Of a DNA stretch of 64,000 bases, positions 8,699 to 18,410 are shown one piece after another. A program made the position numbers and the translations under genes. A model generated the notes under the pieces. It saw only the letters and a program-made list of their open reading frames with translations. It made no database searches and had not been told where the DNA came from. Positions within the stretch are counted from its first letter, which is position 1; every line of letters begins with the position of its first letter. The stretch comes from Candidatus Rhodoferax randersensis (GTDB taxonomy: Bacteria; Pseudomonadota; Gammaproteobacteria; Burkholderiales; Burkholderiaceae_C): contig JADKEH010000022.1 of assembly GCA_016718155.1 (NCBI GenBank), positions 1 to 64,000 of the forward strand, written 5' to 3'.

Positions 8699-8980
8699 TT
8701 ATTCTGGCCAGTCGCAATAAACCCCGGTGCGCTGGAGCCACCGCTGCACGGCGACCAAGTCGGCCGCCGACAGGTCGTCGCAGTTGTGCATCGCGTAGTC
8801 CCGCAAATCACTGGCGGCCAACATTCCATGTAACACCATCGCGCCATACATCGCAATGGACTCAGACGCGGCCTGCCGAGCCTGAGTCGCTGGCGGCACG
8901 TCTTGCGCCAACGCTGGCGCGCTCAACGAAACGACGACGCCACAGCAAATAACCGTGACCAGCCTACGCAAGTTGTTCAT
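8699..8980 (-). CDS. Small secreted protein of unknown function
   Basis: A 93-residue protein beginning MNNLRRLVTVICCGVVVSLS with a clear signal peptide ending at APALAQ. The mature part (about 65 residues) contains two cysteines (HNCDD and VYCDW) that could form a disulfide. The start follows an AAAGGAG ribosome-binding site. It is divergent from the large SARP/AfsR-like regulator at 9150, with about 170 bp between starts, so it may be a target of that regulator. No family was recognised. Confidence 0.7.
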   Translation of the reverse strand: MNNLRRLVTVICCGVVVSLSAPALAQDVPPATQARQAASESIAMYGAMVLHGMLAASDLRDYAMHNCDDLSAADLVAVQRWLQRTGVYCDWPE

Positions 8981-9149
8981 GACCACTCCTTTCATTTGAC
9001 AGATGGAAAGACACTCACGGGCGCAAGCGATGCGCGCCGTGTGCTCAGTTGTAGGTGACGAGGCGTTAACGGACCGTTAACATGCGTGTTTCGCTGGCGA
9101 AAACTCGCCGCACACCCGGCACCACAACTTCGGAGGAGGCACTGTTCGC

Positions 9150-12026
9150 ATGACGCTGCGCCTGCTGGGACCTCTGCGCTGGGAGCCTGACGGAGCGGCT
9201 TCCAAGTCGCTGCCGGCCATCGTGCCGAGCGCGATTCTGCTGGTGCTGGCGCGACAGGGGCAGTGGCTGGCGCGTGCCGACCTCGCACGCTTGTTCTGGC
9301 CGGAACTGCCCCACGAAGCGGCCTTGCTGAACCTGCGCGTGAACATCCACAAGGCGCGCCACCTGCTCAAGGAGTTGGCCGTCGGTGTGCCGATCGAAAG
9401 CGAGCGTAGTCGCCTGCGGTGGGCGCCGCCCACCGATTTGGGCGACGCCCCCGCAGCGACGCAAGCCCTGGCATCGGACTTCGACCTGCCCGCATTCGAT
9501 GGCTTTCACACATGGCTGCAGGACTGGCGCGAGGCCCTTGCCGGGCCCGAGTCGCACCGGTCAGACGCTCACATCGTGATCACCGAGGAGCACGCGCCGA
9601 ATGCCCACGCGGCACCACCGGCCGCCTTCTATGGTCGGCGCGTTGATCTGGCGCGGTTGCGCGCGTCGAGCACGCCCGCAGTGGTCGTGACCGGAGAGGC
9701 CGGGGTCGGAAAAAGCCGTCTTGTCGCCGAGGCTTTTGAGTCCGCGCCCTGGCTGCGCTGCCGCGAAAGCCTGCAGCGCACGTCCTTCAGCGCCGTGGCC
9801 GACTTGTTGGAAAGCCACCCGCACTGGCTGCAAGACCTTGGCGCCTACCGTCTGGACCTGGCGCGCCTGCTGCCCGACATTGCGCCAGACGAGCCACTGC
9901 CCCCGCTGGATGCGATCACCGCACGGGTTCGCCTGTTCGAGGCGCTGGCGCGCACGGTCGAGCGGCATGCCACCTTGCTCGCGGTGGACGACCTGCAATG
10001 GGCCGATCCGGCCACGATCGAGTGGCTCGCGATGCTGGCGCACCGGGGCCGCCTTCGTTGGATTGCCACGGCGCGCGACGATGAACTGCCCGCGCACGTG
10101 ACCGAGACGCTGCGCGCACTCGAAGCCTCGGCTGCCGTCAGCATGCATGCACTGGCGGGCCTGGACCGCACCGCGCTCAACGCACTGCTGCACGATCGCA
10201 AACCCGAGCTGGCGGGTGCGCGGGCTTTTCCACATGCGCACGCCTGGCTCGATGCGCTGTGGACGTACACCAGCGGCAACGCGTTCTGCGCGATCGAGGT
10301 GATGTCGGCGCTGACGCTGGATGACACGCCCCAGGCGCTGACGCAGTTGCCCTTGCCGCAACGCGTGGCGCAAATGCTGCGCAGGCGCCACGAGCGGCTG
10401 CCTGCAGCGGTACGTGCCGTGGTGGACGCGGCCGCACTGGCCATGGGCCGCCCCTCGATGGCGCAACTCGCCGCCGTGGCCGGACTCGACATGGCGGGCG
10501 CCATCACGGCGGTCGAAAGCGCGCAACAGCACGGTCTGCTGCAAGACACGGTGTGCCGTCACGACTTGGTGCGCGAGGCGCTGCGCGCATCCCTGTCGCC
10601 CGCTCGGGCGGCGGAGCTGCACCGCAGGACCGCACAGCATCTTGTCGAGCAGGGCGCGGAGTCGGAGATGATCGCCCATCACTGGCGCTGCGCTGGCGAC
10701 GACGAGGCCGCGTGGCCCTTTGTCCTGTGCGCCGCGCAACGCCTGCGACAACGCGGCGAGCGCGATGCCGCAGTGGCCGCGCTGAGCGAACTGCGCGATG
10801 CCACGCGAGACGAGACCCTGGCATTGCGCGCCGAGGTGATGCTGGCGCAGGAGCACCTCTTCGACGACCTTCCGACCGGTCGCCTCGCACTGGAGTCGAT
10901 ATTGGCGCGAGCCGCCTGCGTGCGCCCCGGCCTGGCGCGCCAGACCATCGAGGCTCAGGCATTGGCGGGGCTGATCGACAACGCCGTTTTCAGCGGTGAC
11001 CTGGCTCGCGCGGCTGGCCTGGCTCCCGCCTTGCGCGAGCGTTTGCCCGGCCTGACCCGCGAGGCGCTGATCGAGGCCCATCAGGTGCTGATCGAAGCCT
11101 GTATGCGCGAGGGCGACTTTGTCGCAGCACGCGCGTCGTTGGAGGGCTTGCGCCTGGCCCGCGCAGCGCAGGCAGTGGTGCTGTCGTTCGAGGCGCAAAT
11201 CCACTGGTTCGAAGGCTCTGCGTCGCAGGCCAGAAATGCCTTTGAGCACCTGCTCGCGCGGCACCCCGACTATTGCCACGGACTGACCATCGAGAACGAT
11301 CTGGCCGTCATGTGCCTGGCGCTGGGTGACCTGCAAACCGCACAGGAGATGGCCCGCCGCAGCCTGCGCAGTTGGGCTGGCGTCGCGCACACGCAGGCCT
11401 TGTCCTCGCTCGTATTGGGCTCGACGCTCACCAGTCAGGGCCGCTTTACCGAGGCGCTTGACATGCTCAATCGCGCCTACGACCTTGGGCAACAGCAGGG
11501 CTCTGCGCTGTTCATGAGCGAGGCGCTGGCCCGTCGCTCGCGGCTGCACTGGGCGGCGGGGCAAAGCAGCGCGGCGCGCGAGGCCGCGCTGGCGGCGCGC
11601 GCGCAAGCGGGCGACATCATCGAGCCGTTGCGCGCCAGCGCGCTGGCGCTGATGGAAGTGCTGACCTCGATCGAGTCCGAATCGGCACCTGCCGACGCAG
11701 CGCTCGGCGTGCTTGAGTCACTGACGACGCGCTGCCGCCACCCGCTTGTCCTGGCGCGCCACTGGCGCGCGCAGACCGCTGTGGCCGCCTGGCGTGGCGA
11801 CCCGGCCAGTGCCCTGAATTCAGCGCGGAACCTGGCCATGGTGGCACGGCAGGCGGGATTGCTGGAGTGGCTGTGCGAGGCCTTGACTTTGATGGCGCAG
11901 TTCGATGCCGCGCCGATGGCCGACGACGCGCGTGCGCAGGCGCACCGGCTGGCGCAAGCGCAAGGCTTCGGGTGGCTGTTGGCCCGGCTTCAGCCCGAGG
12001 GGCCGCAGCCGCAGCGCGACGCATAA
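9150..12026 (+). CDS. SARP/AfsR-like transcriptional regulator with AAA ATPase and TPR-like repeats
   Basis: A 958-residue multidomain protein. Residues 1-100 look like an OmpR/SARP winged helix (MTLRLLGPLRW; WLARADLARLFWPELPHEAA; NLRVNIHKARHLLKEL), the usual AfsR/BTAD N-terminus. A STAND/AAA ATPase follows, with Walker A GEAGVGKS at about 182-189 and Walker B LLAVDDLQWAD at about 274-284. The remaining 500 residues are Ala/Leu-rich helical repeats of TPR type. Such proteins couple ligand or partner binding on the repeats to ATP-dependent activation of transcription. Targets are unknown; the divergent small secreted protein is the nearest candidate. A long antisense frame across the gene is a codon-bias shadow. 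Confidence 0.85.
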   Translation: MTLRLLGPLRWEPDGAASKSLPAIVPSAILLVLARQGQWLARADLARLFWPELPHEAALLNLRVNIHKARHLLKELAVGVPIESERSRLRWAPPTDLGDAPAATQALASDFDLPAFDGFHTWLQDWREALAGPESHRSDAHIVITEEHAPNAHAAPPAAFYGRRVDLARLRASSTPAVVVTGEAGVGKSRLVAEAFESAPWLRCRESLQRTSFSAVADLLESHPHWLQDLGAYRLDLARLLPDIAPDEPLPPLDAITARVRLFEALARTVERHATLLAVDDLQWADPATIEWLAMLAHRGRLRWIATARDDELPAHVTETLRALEASAAVSMHALAGLDRTALNALLHDRKPELAGARAFPHAHAWLDALWTYTSGNAFCAIEVMSALTLDDTPQALTQLPLPQRVAQMLRRRHERLPAAVRAVVDAAALAMGRPSMAQLAAVAGLDMAGAITAVESAQQHGLLQDTVCRHDLVREALRASLSPARAAELHRRTAQHLVEQGAESEMIAHHWRCAGDDEAAWPFVLCAAQRLRQRGERDAAVAALSELRDATRDETLALRAEVMLAQEHLFDDLPTGRLALESILARAACVRPGLARQTIEAQALAGLIDNAVFSGDLARAAGLAPALRERLPGLTREALIEAHQVLIEACMREGDFVAARASLEGLRLARAAQAVVLSFEAQIHWFEGSASQARNAFEHLLARHPDYCHGLTIENDLAVMCLALGDLQTAQEMARRSLRSWAGVAHTQALSSLVLGSTLTSQGRFTEALDMLNRAYDLGQQQGSALFMSEALARRSRLHWAAGQSSAAREAALAARAQAGDIIEPLRASALALMEVLTSIESESAPADAALGVLESLTTRCRHPLVLARHWRAQTAVAAWRGDPASALNSARNLAMVARQAGLLEWLCEALTLMAQFDAAPMADDARAQAHRLAQAQGFGWLLARLQPEGPQPQRDA

Positions 12027-12087
12027 GAGCCGTCGTGGCGTGGCTGGGCCGTCCCGGCGAGACCGTGCCACCCGCCAATGGCGCCGA

Positions 12088-13125
12088 TCAGGCGTAACGC
12101 CTGGCCATCGCCTCCATCGAAACCGGCTTGATCTTGCCCGCCTGCCCAGCACAGCCAAAGGCCTCGAAGCGCGCCTTGACAATGCCACGCGCTGCATTCT
12201 TGGCCGCCACCAGCGCCTTGCGCGGGTCGAACTCTTCTGGCTGCTGGGCAAACACCTGGCGCATCGCGCCGGTCATGGCCAGGCGGATGTCGGTGTCGAT
12301 GTTGATCTTGCGCACGCCGCTCAAAATGCCGCGCTGGATTTCTTCGACCGGCACGCCATAGGTCTCCTTGATATCGCCGCCAAACTGGCGAATGATGGCC
12401 AGCCACTCCTGCGGCACGCTGCTCGACCCGTGCATCACCAAATGGGTGTTGGGGATTCGCGCGTGGATGGCCGCGATGCGGTCCATGGCCAGGATGTCGC
12501 CGGTGGGCTTGCGGGTGAACTTGTAGGCGCCATGGCTGGTGCCGATGGCAATGGCCAGCGCGTCCACGCCGGTTCTTTCAACAAAATCCTTGGCCTGCGC
12601 GGGGTCGGTCAGCATCATCTCGTGGGTCAGCTTGCCTGCCGCACCCACGCCGTCTTCTTCGCCCGCGTCGCCGGTTTCCAGTGAGCCCAGGCAGCCCAGT
12701 TCACCCTCCACCGACACGCCAATCGGGTGCGCGTTTTCGCACACGCGGCGGGTGATGTCCAGGTTGTAGTCGTAGCTGGCGGGGGTTTTGCCATCGCTCA
12801 TCAGCGAGCCGTCCATCATCACGCTGGTGAAGCCCGAGCGGATGGACTGCTGACACACCGCCGCCGAGGTGCCATGGTCCTGGTGCACCACCACCGGAAT
12901 GTCGGGATGCGTCTCCACCGCCGCCAGCATCATGTGGCGCAAGTAGGCCTCGCCAGCGTACTTGCGGGCACCCGCCGAGGCCTGCAGGATGACCGGGCTA
13001 TCGGTCTCCTGCGCCGCCTCCATGATGGCGATGATTTGTTCCAGGTTGTTGACGTTGAAAGCCGGCACGCCGTAGCCGTGTTCGGCGGCGTGGTCCAGCA
13101 CTTGGCGAAGGGAAACAAAAGCCAT
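12088..13125 (-). CDS. cbbA: Fructose-bisphosphate aldolase, class II
   Basis: A 345-residue class II, zinc-dependent fructose-1,6-bisphosphate aldolase. It condenses dihydroxyacetone phosphate with glyceraldehyde 3-phosphate (and with erythrose 4-phosphate) in the Calvin cycle. Family landmarks are YGVPAFNVNN, the zinc-site HQDHG motif near residue 81, GSLMSDGK, VEGELGCLG and GSSSVPQEW. The start has an AAGGAG ribosome-binding site. It is the last gene of the minus-strand cbb operon. It is separated from cbbK by about 260 bp of dispersed repeats, so it may be transcribed weakly by read-through or from its own promoter. Confidence 0.95.
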   Translation of the reverse strand: MAFVSLRQVLDHAAEHGYGVPAFNVNNLEQIIAIMEAAQETDSPVILQASAGARKYAGEAYLRHMMLAAVETHPDIPVVVHQDHGTSAAVCQQSIRSGFTSVMMDGSLMSDGKTPASYDYNLDITRRVCENAHPIGVSVEGELGCLGSLETGDAGEEDGVGAAGKLTHEMMLTDPAQAKDFVERTGVDALAIAIGTSHGAYKFTRKPTGDILAMDRIAAIHARIPNTHLVMHGSSSVPQEWLAIIRQFGGDIKETYGVPVEEIQRGILSGVRKINIDTDIRLAMTGAMRQVFAQQPEEFDPRKALVAAKNAARGIVKARFEAFGCAGQAGKIKPVSMEAMARRYA

Positions 13126-13180
13126 GGTATCTCCTTGAATGTGGATAAAACTAACGGTATCGATACAAACATTTGTCGGT

Positions 13181-13358
13181 CGTCATCGCGAACACTTCTC
13201 TGCCGTGCCGTCATTGCGAGCATTCCCATATCGTCATTGCGAGCGCAGCGTGGCAATCCAGGGGTCATGGATCGCCACGGCCTGCGGCCTCGCGATGACG
13301 ATGCTGGTTAAAGGTCCGCGTGCGGTATCGGGCCGGATTCGGGAGGCTCGCAATGACG
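13181..13358. repeat. Composite REP-like element between cbbK and cbbA
   Basis: It contains the CGTCATYGCGAG / CTCGCRATGACG palindromic units around a GGATCGCCACGGCCTGCGG core, followed by a conserved spacer starting GGTTAAAGGTCCGCGTGCGG and another CTCGCAATGACG unit. The same unit order recurs at 33581-33714 and, in part, at 23159-23337 and 50756-51000. Confidence 0.85.
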
Positions 13359-13389
13359 GCATGGAGATGCTCGCAACGACAAAGGCAAC

Positions 13390-14616
13390 TCAACCAAGCG
13401 CGCGCTTTTGCAGGATCTCGAAAGCCGGCAGGGTTTTGCCCTCCAGCACCTCCAGAAAGGCCCCGCCGCCGGTGGAGATGTAGCCCACCTGACGCGCGAT
13501 GCCGTACTTGGCAATGGCAGCCAGGGTGTCGCCGCCGCCGGCAATGCTGAAGGCGTTGGATTCGGCGATCGCGTTGGCTATTGAACGGGTGCCGTTCTCG
13601 AACGCGGCAAACTCGAACACGCCCACCGGGCCATTCCACACGATGGTGCCGGCAGCCTTGAGCTGCTCGGCCAGGCGCCTGGCGGTCTCGGGGCCAATGT
13701 CCAGAATCAGGTCATCGTCGGCAACGTCGGTCGCGGCCTTGATGGTGGCCACGGCGTCGGCGGCAAAGGTCTTGGCGGTCACCACGTCGGTGGGGATGGG
13801 GACCGCGACGCTGGCGTCGCCCAATGCTTGGCCACGCGATTTCATGGCATCAATCACAGCTTTGGCGTCATCCACCAGGCCGGGTTCGGCCAGGCTCTTG
13901 CCGATGTTCAGCCCAGCGGCCAGCATGAAGGTGTTGGCAATGCCGCCGCCCACGATCAGTTGGTCCACATTCTTGGCCAGGCTTTGCAGAATGGTGAGCT
14001 TGCTGGAGACTTTGCTGCCCCCGACAATGGCGACCAAGGGGCGCTTCGGGTTGGCCAGCGCCTGGCTGATCGCGTCGATCTCAGCCGCGAGCAGCGGCCC
14101 GGCGCAGGCGATCGGCGCGTACTGGGCGATTCCGTAGGTGCTGGCTTCGGCGCGGTGCGCCGTGCCAAACGCATCGTGCACGAAGATGTGGCACAGGGCG
14201 GCGAGTTTGCGGGCCAGCGCTTGGTCGTTGTTCTTCTCGCCGACATTGACGCGGCAGTTTTCCAGCAGGACCAACTGGCCGGGCTTGATGTCCACGCCGT
14301 CGACCCAGTTGGCCAGCAGCGGCACTTCCCGGCCAAGCAGCTCGCCCAGGCGCTTGGCCACCGGGGCCAGCGAGTCTGCGGGCTTGAAGGCCCCTTCCGT
14401 CGGGCGCCCCAGATGGCTGGTAACCATGACGGCGGCGCCAGCATCCAGCGCCATGCGAATACAGGGCACGCTGGCGCGGATGCGCGTGTCTTCGGTGATA
14501 CGGCCGGTCTCGCCGCCACTGAAATCAAGCGGCACGTTCAGATCAGCGCGAATGAAGACGCGCTTGCCCTCGGCGAAGCCGCTGTGTATGACATCGACAA
14601 AGCGCAGTACCTTCAC
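13390..14616 (-). CDS. cbbK: Phosphoglycerate kinase
   Basis: A 408-residue phosphoglycerate kinase, which phosphorylates 3-phosphoglycerate with ATP after RuBisCO. Typical motifs are FIRADLNVPLD near the N-terminus, TSHLGRPTEG, HDAFGTAHRAEAS, the nucleotide-site segment VGGSKVSSK, and the C-terminal TGGGAFLEVLEGK. The start is a GTG preceded by AAGGAG. In the usual betaproteobacterial cbb order a glyceraldehyde-3-phosphate dehydrogenase gene would lie between cbbZ and cbbK; here only about 120 bp without a gene separates them. Confidence 0.95.
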   Translation of the reverse strand: MKVLRFVDVIHSGFAEGKRVFIRADLNVPLDFSGGETGRITEDTRIRASVPCIRMALDAGAAVMVTSHLGRPTEGAFKPADSLAPVAKRLGELLGREVPLLANWVDGVDIKPGQLVLLENCRVNVGEKNNDQALARKLAALCHIFVHDAFGTAHRAEASTYGIAQYAPIACAGPLLAAEIDAISQALANPKRPLVAIVGGSKVSSKLTILQSLAKNVDQLIVGGGIANTFMLAAGLNIGKSLAEPGLVDDAKAVIDAMKSRGQALGDASVAVPIPTDVVTAKTFAADAVATIKAATDVADDDLILDIGPETARRLAEQLKAAGTIVWNGPVGVFEFAAFENGTRSIANAIAESNAFSIAGGGDTLAAIAKYGIARQVGYISTGGGAFLEVLEGKTLPAFEILQKRALG

Positions 14617-14737
14617 AGTAGGGCTCCTTGGGCACTGGTCACGCCAAAATTTGCCGGGGTTTCCATGGTGTTGTCCCTATTCAAATATTCTCTATACAAA
14701 GGGGCATTGGCCCCCGTTAATATTGCCTGTGTAGCTA

Positions 14738-15409
14738 TCAATTCAGTAGTGCAGAGCAGTCCGCGATGACCCGATCCGGGGCACACGCCTCGATTGGCTG
14801 ACCCATGTTGTAGCCATAGGGCAGCGCCCAGACGGCCACACCGGCGTTGCGGGCGGTGGCAACGTCGATGCTGGAGTCGCCGACAAACAGCGCCCGGTCG
14901 CGCGACACGCCGAACCGCGACAGGCAGCTCTGGATACCGGCCGGGTCCGGCTTTTTCGTGGCCAGCGTGTCGCCACTCACCACGCTGTCAAGCAGCGGCG
15001 CGAGTTGGTGGGCGCCCAGCACGGTGGCGGTATAGCGGCCCTCCTTGTTGGTCACCACGGCGAGCTTCACGCCGCGTTGGCGCAGGGCGATCAGGGTTTC
15101 GCGCACCTGGGGGTAAAGGTGGCTGCGCGTGCCGCAGCGGCGCTGGTAGTGCTGGTCGAACTCGGCGGTGATCAGGCCCAGGGAATCGCTGGCGCGCACC
15201 GACGCCACGTCCGTGTTGCGGCTGACGGCCAGTGCCTGGATCAGCAAGGCGCGCGTGCCGTGGCCGATCCAGTCGTTCACCTGCTGCTGCGTCACCGCCT
15301 TCAGATCAAAGTGGCGCAAGGTGTCGTTGACTGCGTCGCAGATCTCGGGCGCGGTTTCGATCAGCGTGCCGTCCAGATCGAACATGATCAGGTCGAACAT
15401 CGGATTCAT
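14738..15409 (-). CDS. cbbZ: Phosphoglycolate phosphatase
   Basis: A 223-residue HAD-superfamily phosphatase. It dephosphorylates 2-phosphoglycolate made by the oxygenase side reaction of RuBisCO. The HAD motifs are visible: motif I MFDLDGTLIETAPE, motif II VVTNKEGR, motif III KKPDP and motif IV FVGDSSIDVATA. The start codon overlaps the end of cbbT by four bases (ATGA), which shows tight translational coupling in the cbb operon. The HAD protein CbbY at the operon head is a separate relative. Confidence 0.92.
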   Translation of the reverse strand: MNPMFDLIMFDLDGTLIETAPEICDAVNDTLRHFDLKAVTQQQVNDWIGHGTRALLIQALAVSRNTDVASVRASDSLGLITAEFDQHYQRRCGTRSHLYPQVRETLIALRQRGVKLAVVTNKEGRYTATVLGAHQLAPLLDSVVSGDTLATKKPDPAGIQSCLSRFGVSRDRALFVGDSSIDVATARNAGVAVWALPYGYNMGQPIEACAPDRVIADCSALLN

Positions 15410-17438
15410 GAACGGTGCGCCAGCGCGCGCACGGCGTCGACCACACGCTGAGGCGTGATGCCAAAGTGGGCGTACAGGTCTTTGGCCGGGGCCGACTCAC
15501 CAAAGCTGGCGATGCCCACCACCACGCCGGTGCGGCCCACGTACTTGCGCCAGAAGTCAGGGTGTGCCGCTTCGATGGCCACCGCTGGCAGCGCCAGCGG
15601 CAATACCTGCTCCTGATAGGCCGGGCTCTGGCGGTCAAACACATTGGTGCAGGGCATGGACACCACGCGGGTGGCAATGCCCTCGCCTGCCAGGTGGCCT
15701 GCGCGGCCATCGCCAGCTCCAACTCCGAACCGGTGGCCACAATGATGGCCTTGGCCCCATCCATGTCGGACAGCACATAAGCACCCTGGCGGATGCGCGC
15801 CGTCATGCCCACATCGGTCAGACGCGGCAGGTTCTGGCGCGACAGGCACAGGGCGCTGGGGCCGTCGCGGCGCTCGATGGCGCTGGCCCAGGCGAGCGCC
15901 GTCTCCAGGCCATCGGCCGGGCGCCACACGTCCAGATTCGGGATGATGCGCAGAGAAGGAATGTGCTCCACGCTTTGGTGCGTGGGGCCGTCTTCGCCCA
16001 GGCCGATGCTGTCGTGGGTGAAGACGTGGATCACCCGCAGCTTCATCAGCGCGGCCATGCGGATGGCGTTGCGGCTGTAGTCGCTAAAGGTCAGGAAAGT
16101 ACCGCCATAGGGGATGTAGCCACCGTGCAGGGCCAGCCCATTCATGATGGCGGCCATGCCGAATTCGCGCACGCCGTAACTCATGTGGTTACCCCACCGG
16201 AACGCGCCCTGTTCGTCGCGCCCGGCCTTGACGCAGCCCTTGAAGTTGGTGAGGTTGGAGCCGGTCAGATCGGCACTGCCGCCAAAGAACTCGGGCACCA
16301 GCGGTGCCAGGGCGTCGAGCGCATTCTGGCTTGCCTTGCGGGTGGCCACGGTGTCCGGCTTGGCGGCGATGGCGGCCAGCAGCTCAGGCAGTTTGTCGGC
16401 CAAGGCGGGCAGAAGATCGCCCGCCATGCGGCGCTCGAACTCGGCCGCCAGTAGCGGGTACTGCGCGCGGTACGCCTCAAAGCGCGCGCGCCACGCCCGC
16501 TCCGCCGCCTGGCCCCGCTCGACGGCGTTCCAGGCCCGGGCGATGTCCGCCGGCACTTCAAAGGGCGCAGCGGTCCAGCCCAGCGCTTGGCGGGTGGCGG
16601 CGACTTCTGCCGCGCCGAGGGCCGCACCGTGCACGTCGTGCGTGCCGGCCTTGTTGGGCGAGCCCATGCCGATCACGGTCTTGCAGCAAATCAGCGTTGG
16701 CCGGCCGTGCGGCAACACGGCTTGGGCCCGGGCGGCGCGCACGGCCGCATCCAGCGCCGCCGGGTCATGGCCATTGACGGCGGGGATGACATTCCAGCCA
16801 TAGGCGTCAAAGCGCTTGGGCGTGTCGTCGGTAAACCAGCCCTCGACATGGCCGTCGATCGAGATACCGTTGTCGTCGTAAAACGCCACCAGCTTGGACA
16901 GGCGCAAAGTGCCGGCCAGCGAGCAAGCCTCGTGGCTGATGCCTTCCATCAGGCAGCCGTCACCCATGAAGACATAGGTGAAATGGTCCACCACCGCGTG
17001 GCCGGGTTGGTTGAACTCAACGGCCAGCAGCTTCTCGGCCAGCGCCATGCCCACCGCGTTGGCCAGGCCCTGGCCCAGCGGTCCGGTGGTGGTCTCCACG
17101 CCGGGGGTCACGCCCACTTCGGGGTGGCCGGCCGTCTTGCTGTGCAACTGGCGGAAGTTCTTCAGCTCATCCATGGAGAGGTCATAACCGGTGAGGTGCA
17201 GCAGCGCGTAGAGCAGCATCGAGCCATGGCCGTTGCTCAGCACAAAACGGTCGCGGTTCGGCCAGTGCGGGTTGGCCGGGTTGTGCTGCAGGTGCCGGTT
17301 CCATAGCACCTCGGCCATGTCGGCCATGCCCATGGGCGCGCCGGGGTGGCCGGATTTGGCTTTTTCGACCGCATCGACCGAGAGCATGCGGATGGCGTTG
17401 GCCATTTGCCTGGCCATATCGGGAGTAGGAGTGTTCAT
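15406..17438 (-). pseudogene. cbbT: Transketolase with one frameshift
   Basis: Transketolase moves two-carbon ketol units between sugar phosphates in the regeneration phase of the Calvin cycle, using thiamine diphosphate. From 17438 the frame shows the standard start (MARQMANAIRMLSVDAVEKA), the ThDP motif GDGCLMEG, the catalytic His segments, and the pyrimidine-domain GLGEDGPTHQSVEH. After AMAAQAT the frame is lost. The correct continuation (LAGEGIATRVVSMPCTNVFD, ending ALAHRS at 15406) is one frame over. A single missing C in the ACC-CTG junction near 15693-15695 restores a full protein of about 677 residues. As written the product is 710 residues with a nonsense tail. A single homopolymer-like deletion in an otherwise conserved essential gene suggests a sequencing error. 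Confidence 0.92.
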
Positions 17439-17439
17439 G

Positions 17440-18315
17440 TCAGGAAGCCTTCTTTTTGCGATCCATCATCCGCCACACAAAGGGCGTGAAGATCAGTTGC
17501 ATGGCCAGTTCCATCTTGCCGCCGGGCACCACGATGGTGTTGGCGCGCGACATGAACGAGTCGTTGATCATGTTGCGCAGGTACTGAAAGTCAATGCCCT
17601 TGGGGTTGGCGAAACGGATCACCACCATGCTCTCGTCCGGCGCGGGAATCTCGCGCGCAATGAAGGGGTTGGAGGTGTCCACCGTCGGCACGCGCTGAAA
17701 GTTCACATGCGTGTGGGTGAACTGCGGACAGATGTAGTTCACGTAGTCCGGCATGCGGCGCAGGATGGTGTCGGTGACTGCCTCGGTGCTGTAGCCACGC
17801 TTGGACTTGTCGCGCCAGAGCTTCTGGATCCACTCCAGGTTGATGACCGGCACCACGCCAATCAGCAAGTCCGGGTGCTGGGCAATGTTGACCTCGGGCG
17901 TGACGACGGCGCCATGCAGGCCTTCGTAGAACAACAGGTCGGTGCCGGCCGGTACGTCTTCCCAGGCCGTGAAGGTGCCGGGCTGCTGCTTGTAGGGGGC
18001 CGCCTCTTCGGTGTCGTGCAGGTACTTGCGCCGCTTGCCGGTGCCGGTTTCGCCATAGGCCCGAAACAGCTCGGCCAGTTCGGGAAACAGGTTGTTTTCC
18101 GGCCCGAAGTGGCTGAAGTTGTTGTTGCCCGCGGCCTCGGCCTCGGCGGCCTTGGCCTTCATCTCCTTGCGGTCGAAGCGGTGAAAGCTGTCGCCTTCAA
18201 TGACGGCGGCGTTCACGCTCTCGCGGCGGAAGATGTTCTCGAACGTGTGCGTGACCGAGGTGGTGCCCGCGCCGCTGGAGCCGGTGATGGCGATGATGGG
18301 GTGGCGTTCAGACAT
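17440..18315 (-). CDS. cbbP: Phosphoribulokinase
   Basis: A 291-residue class I (proteobacterial type) phosphoribulokinase. It phosphorylates ribulose 5-phosphate to the RuBisCO substrate. The P-loop is ITGSSGAGTTSV at about residues 10-21, and the segments EGDSFHRFDR and FYEGLHGAVV contain residues of the sugar-phosphate and catalytic base region. The start follows a CTGGAG ribosome-binding site. It is one base upstream of cbbT and lies in the order cbbF-P-T typical of cbb operons. The upstream gap to cbbF holds dispersed repeats. Confidence 0.96.
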   Translation of the reverse strand: MSERHPIIAITGSSGAGTTSVTHTFENIFRRESVNAAVIEGDSFHRFDRKEMKAKAAEAEAAGNNNFSHFGPENNLFPELAELFRAYGETGTGKRRKYLHDTEEAAPYKQQPGTFTAWEDVPAGTDLLFYEGLHGAVVTPEVNIAQHPDLLIGVVPVINLEWIQKLWRDKSKRGYSTEAVTDTILRRMPDYVNYICPQFTHTHVNFQRVPTVDTSNPFIAREIPAPDESMVVIRFANPKGIDFQYLRNMINDSFMSRANTIVVPGGKMELAMQLIFTPFVWRMMDRKKKAS

Positions 18316-18342
18316 GGTGGCGTCTCCAGGAGTTAAAAATCT

Positions 18343-18402
18343 GTAGAAAATCGGCCTCTAGCCTATGCTTCATATACGCTGGTAGCTATCTAATTTATAG
18401 CA
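18343..18402. repeat. Comamonadaceae-type dispersed element
   Basis: The string GGCCTCTAGCCTATGCTTC followed by GCTGGTAGCTAT and TTTATAGC resembles a short intergenic element I know from Acidovorax, Rhodoferax and relatives. A partial similar string (GTAGCTATCAATT) occurs near 14733. Family assignment rests on memory, not a search. Confidence 0.5.
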
Positions 18403-18410
18403 AATGCCCC

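Noticed and set aside
9561..11606. A 681-residue open frame antisense to the SARP regulator
   Set aside because: Composition is a mirror of high-GC codon bias; no domain is recognisable, and the sense strand has a clear Walker-containing protein.
15690..15697. Programmed frameshifting in cbbT
   Set aside because: No slippery heptamer or downstream stimulatory structure is evident, and a single-base restoration gives the normal protein.
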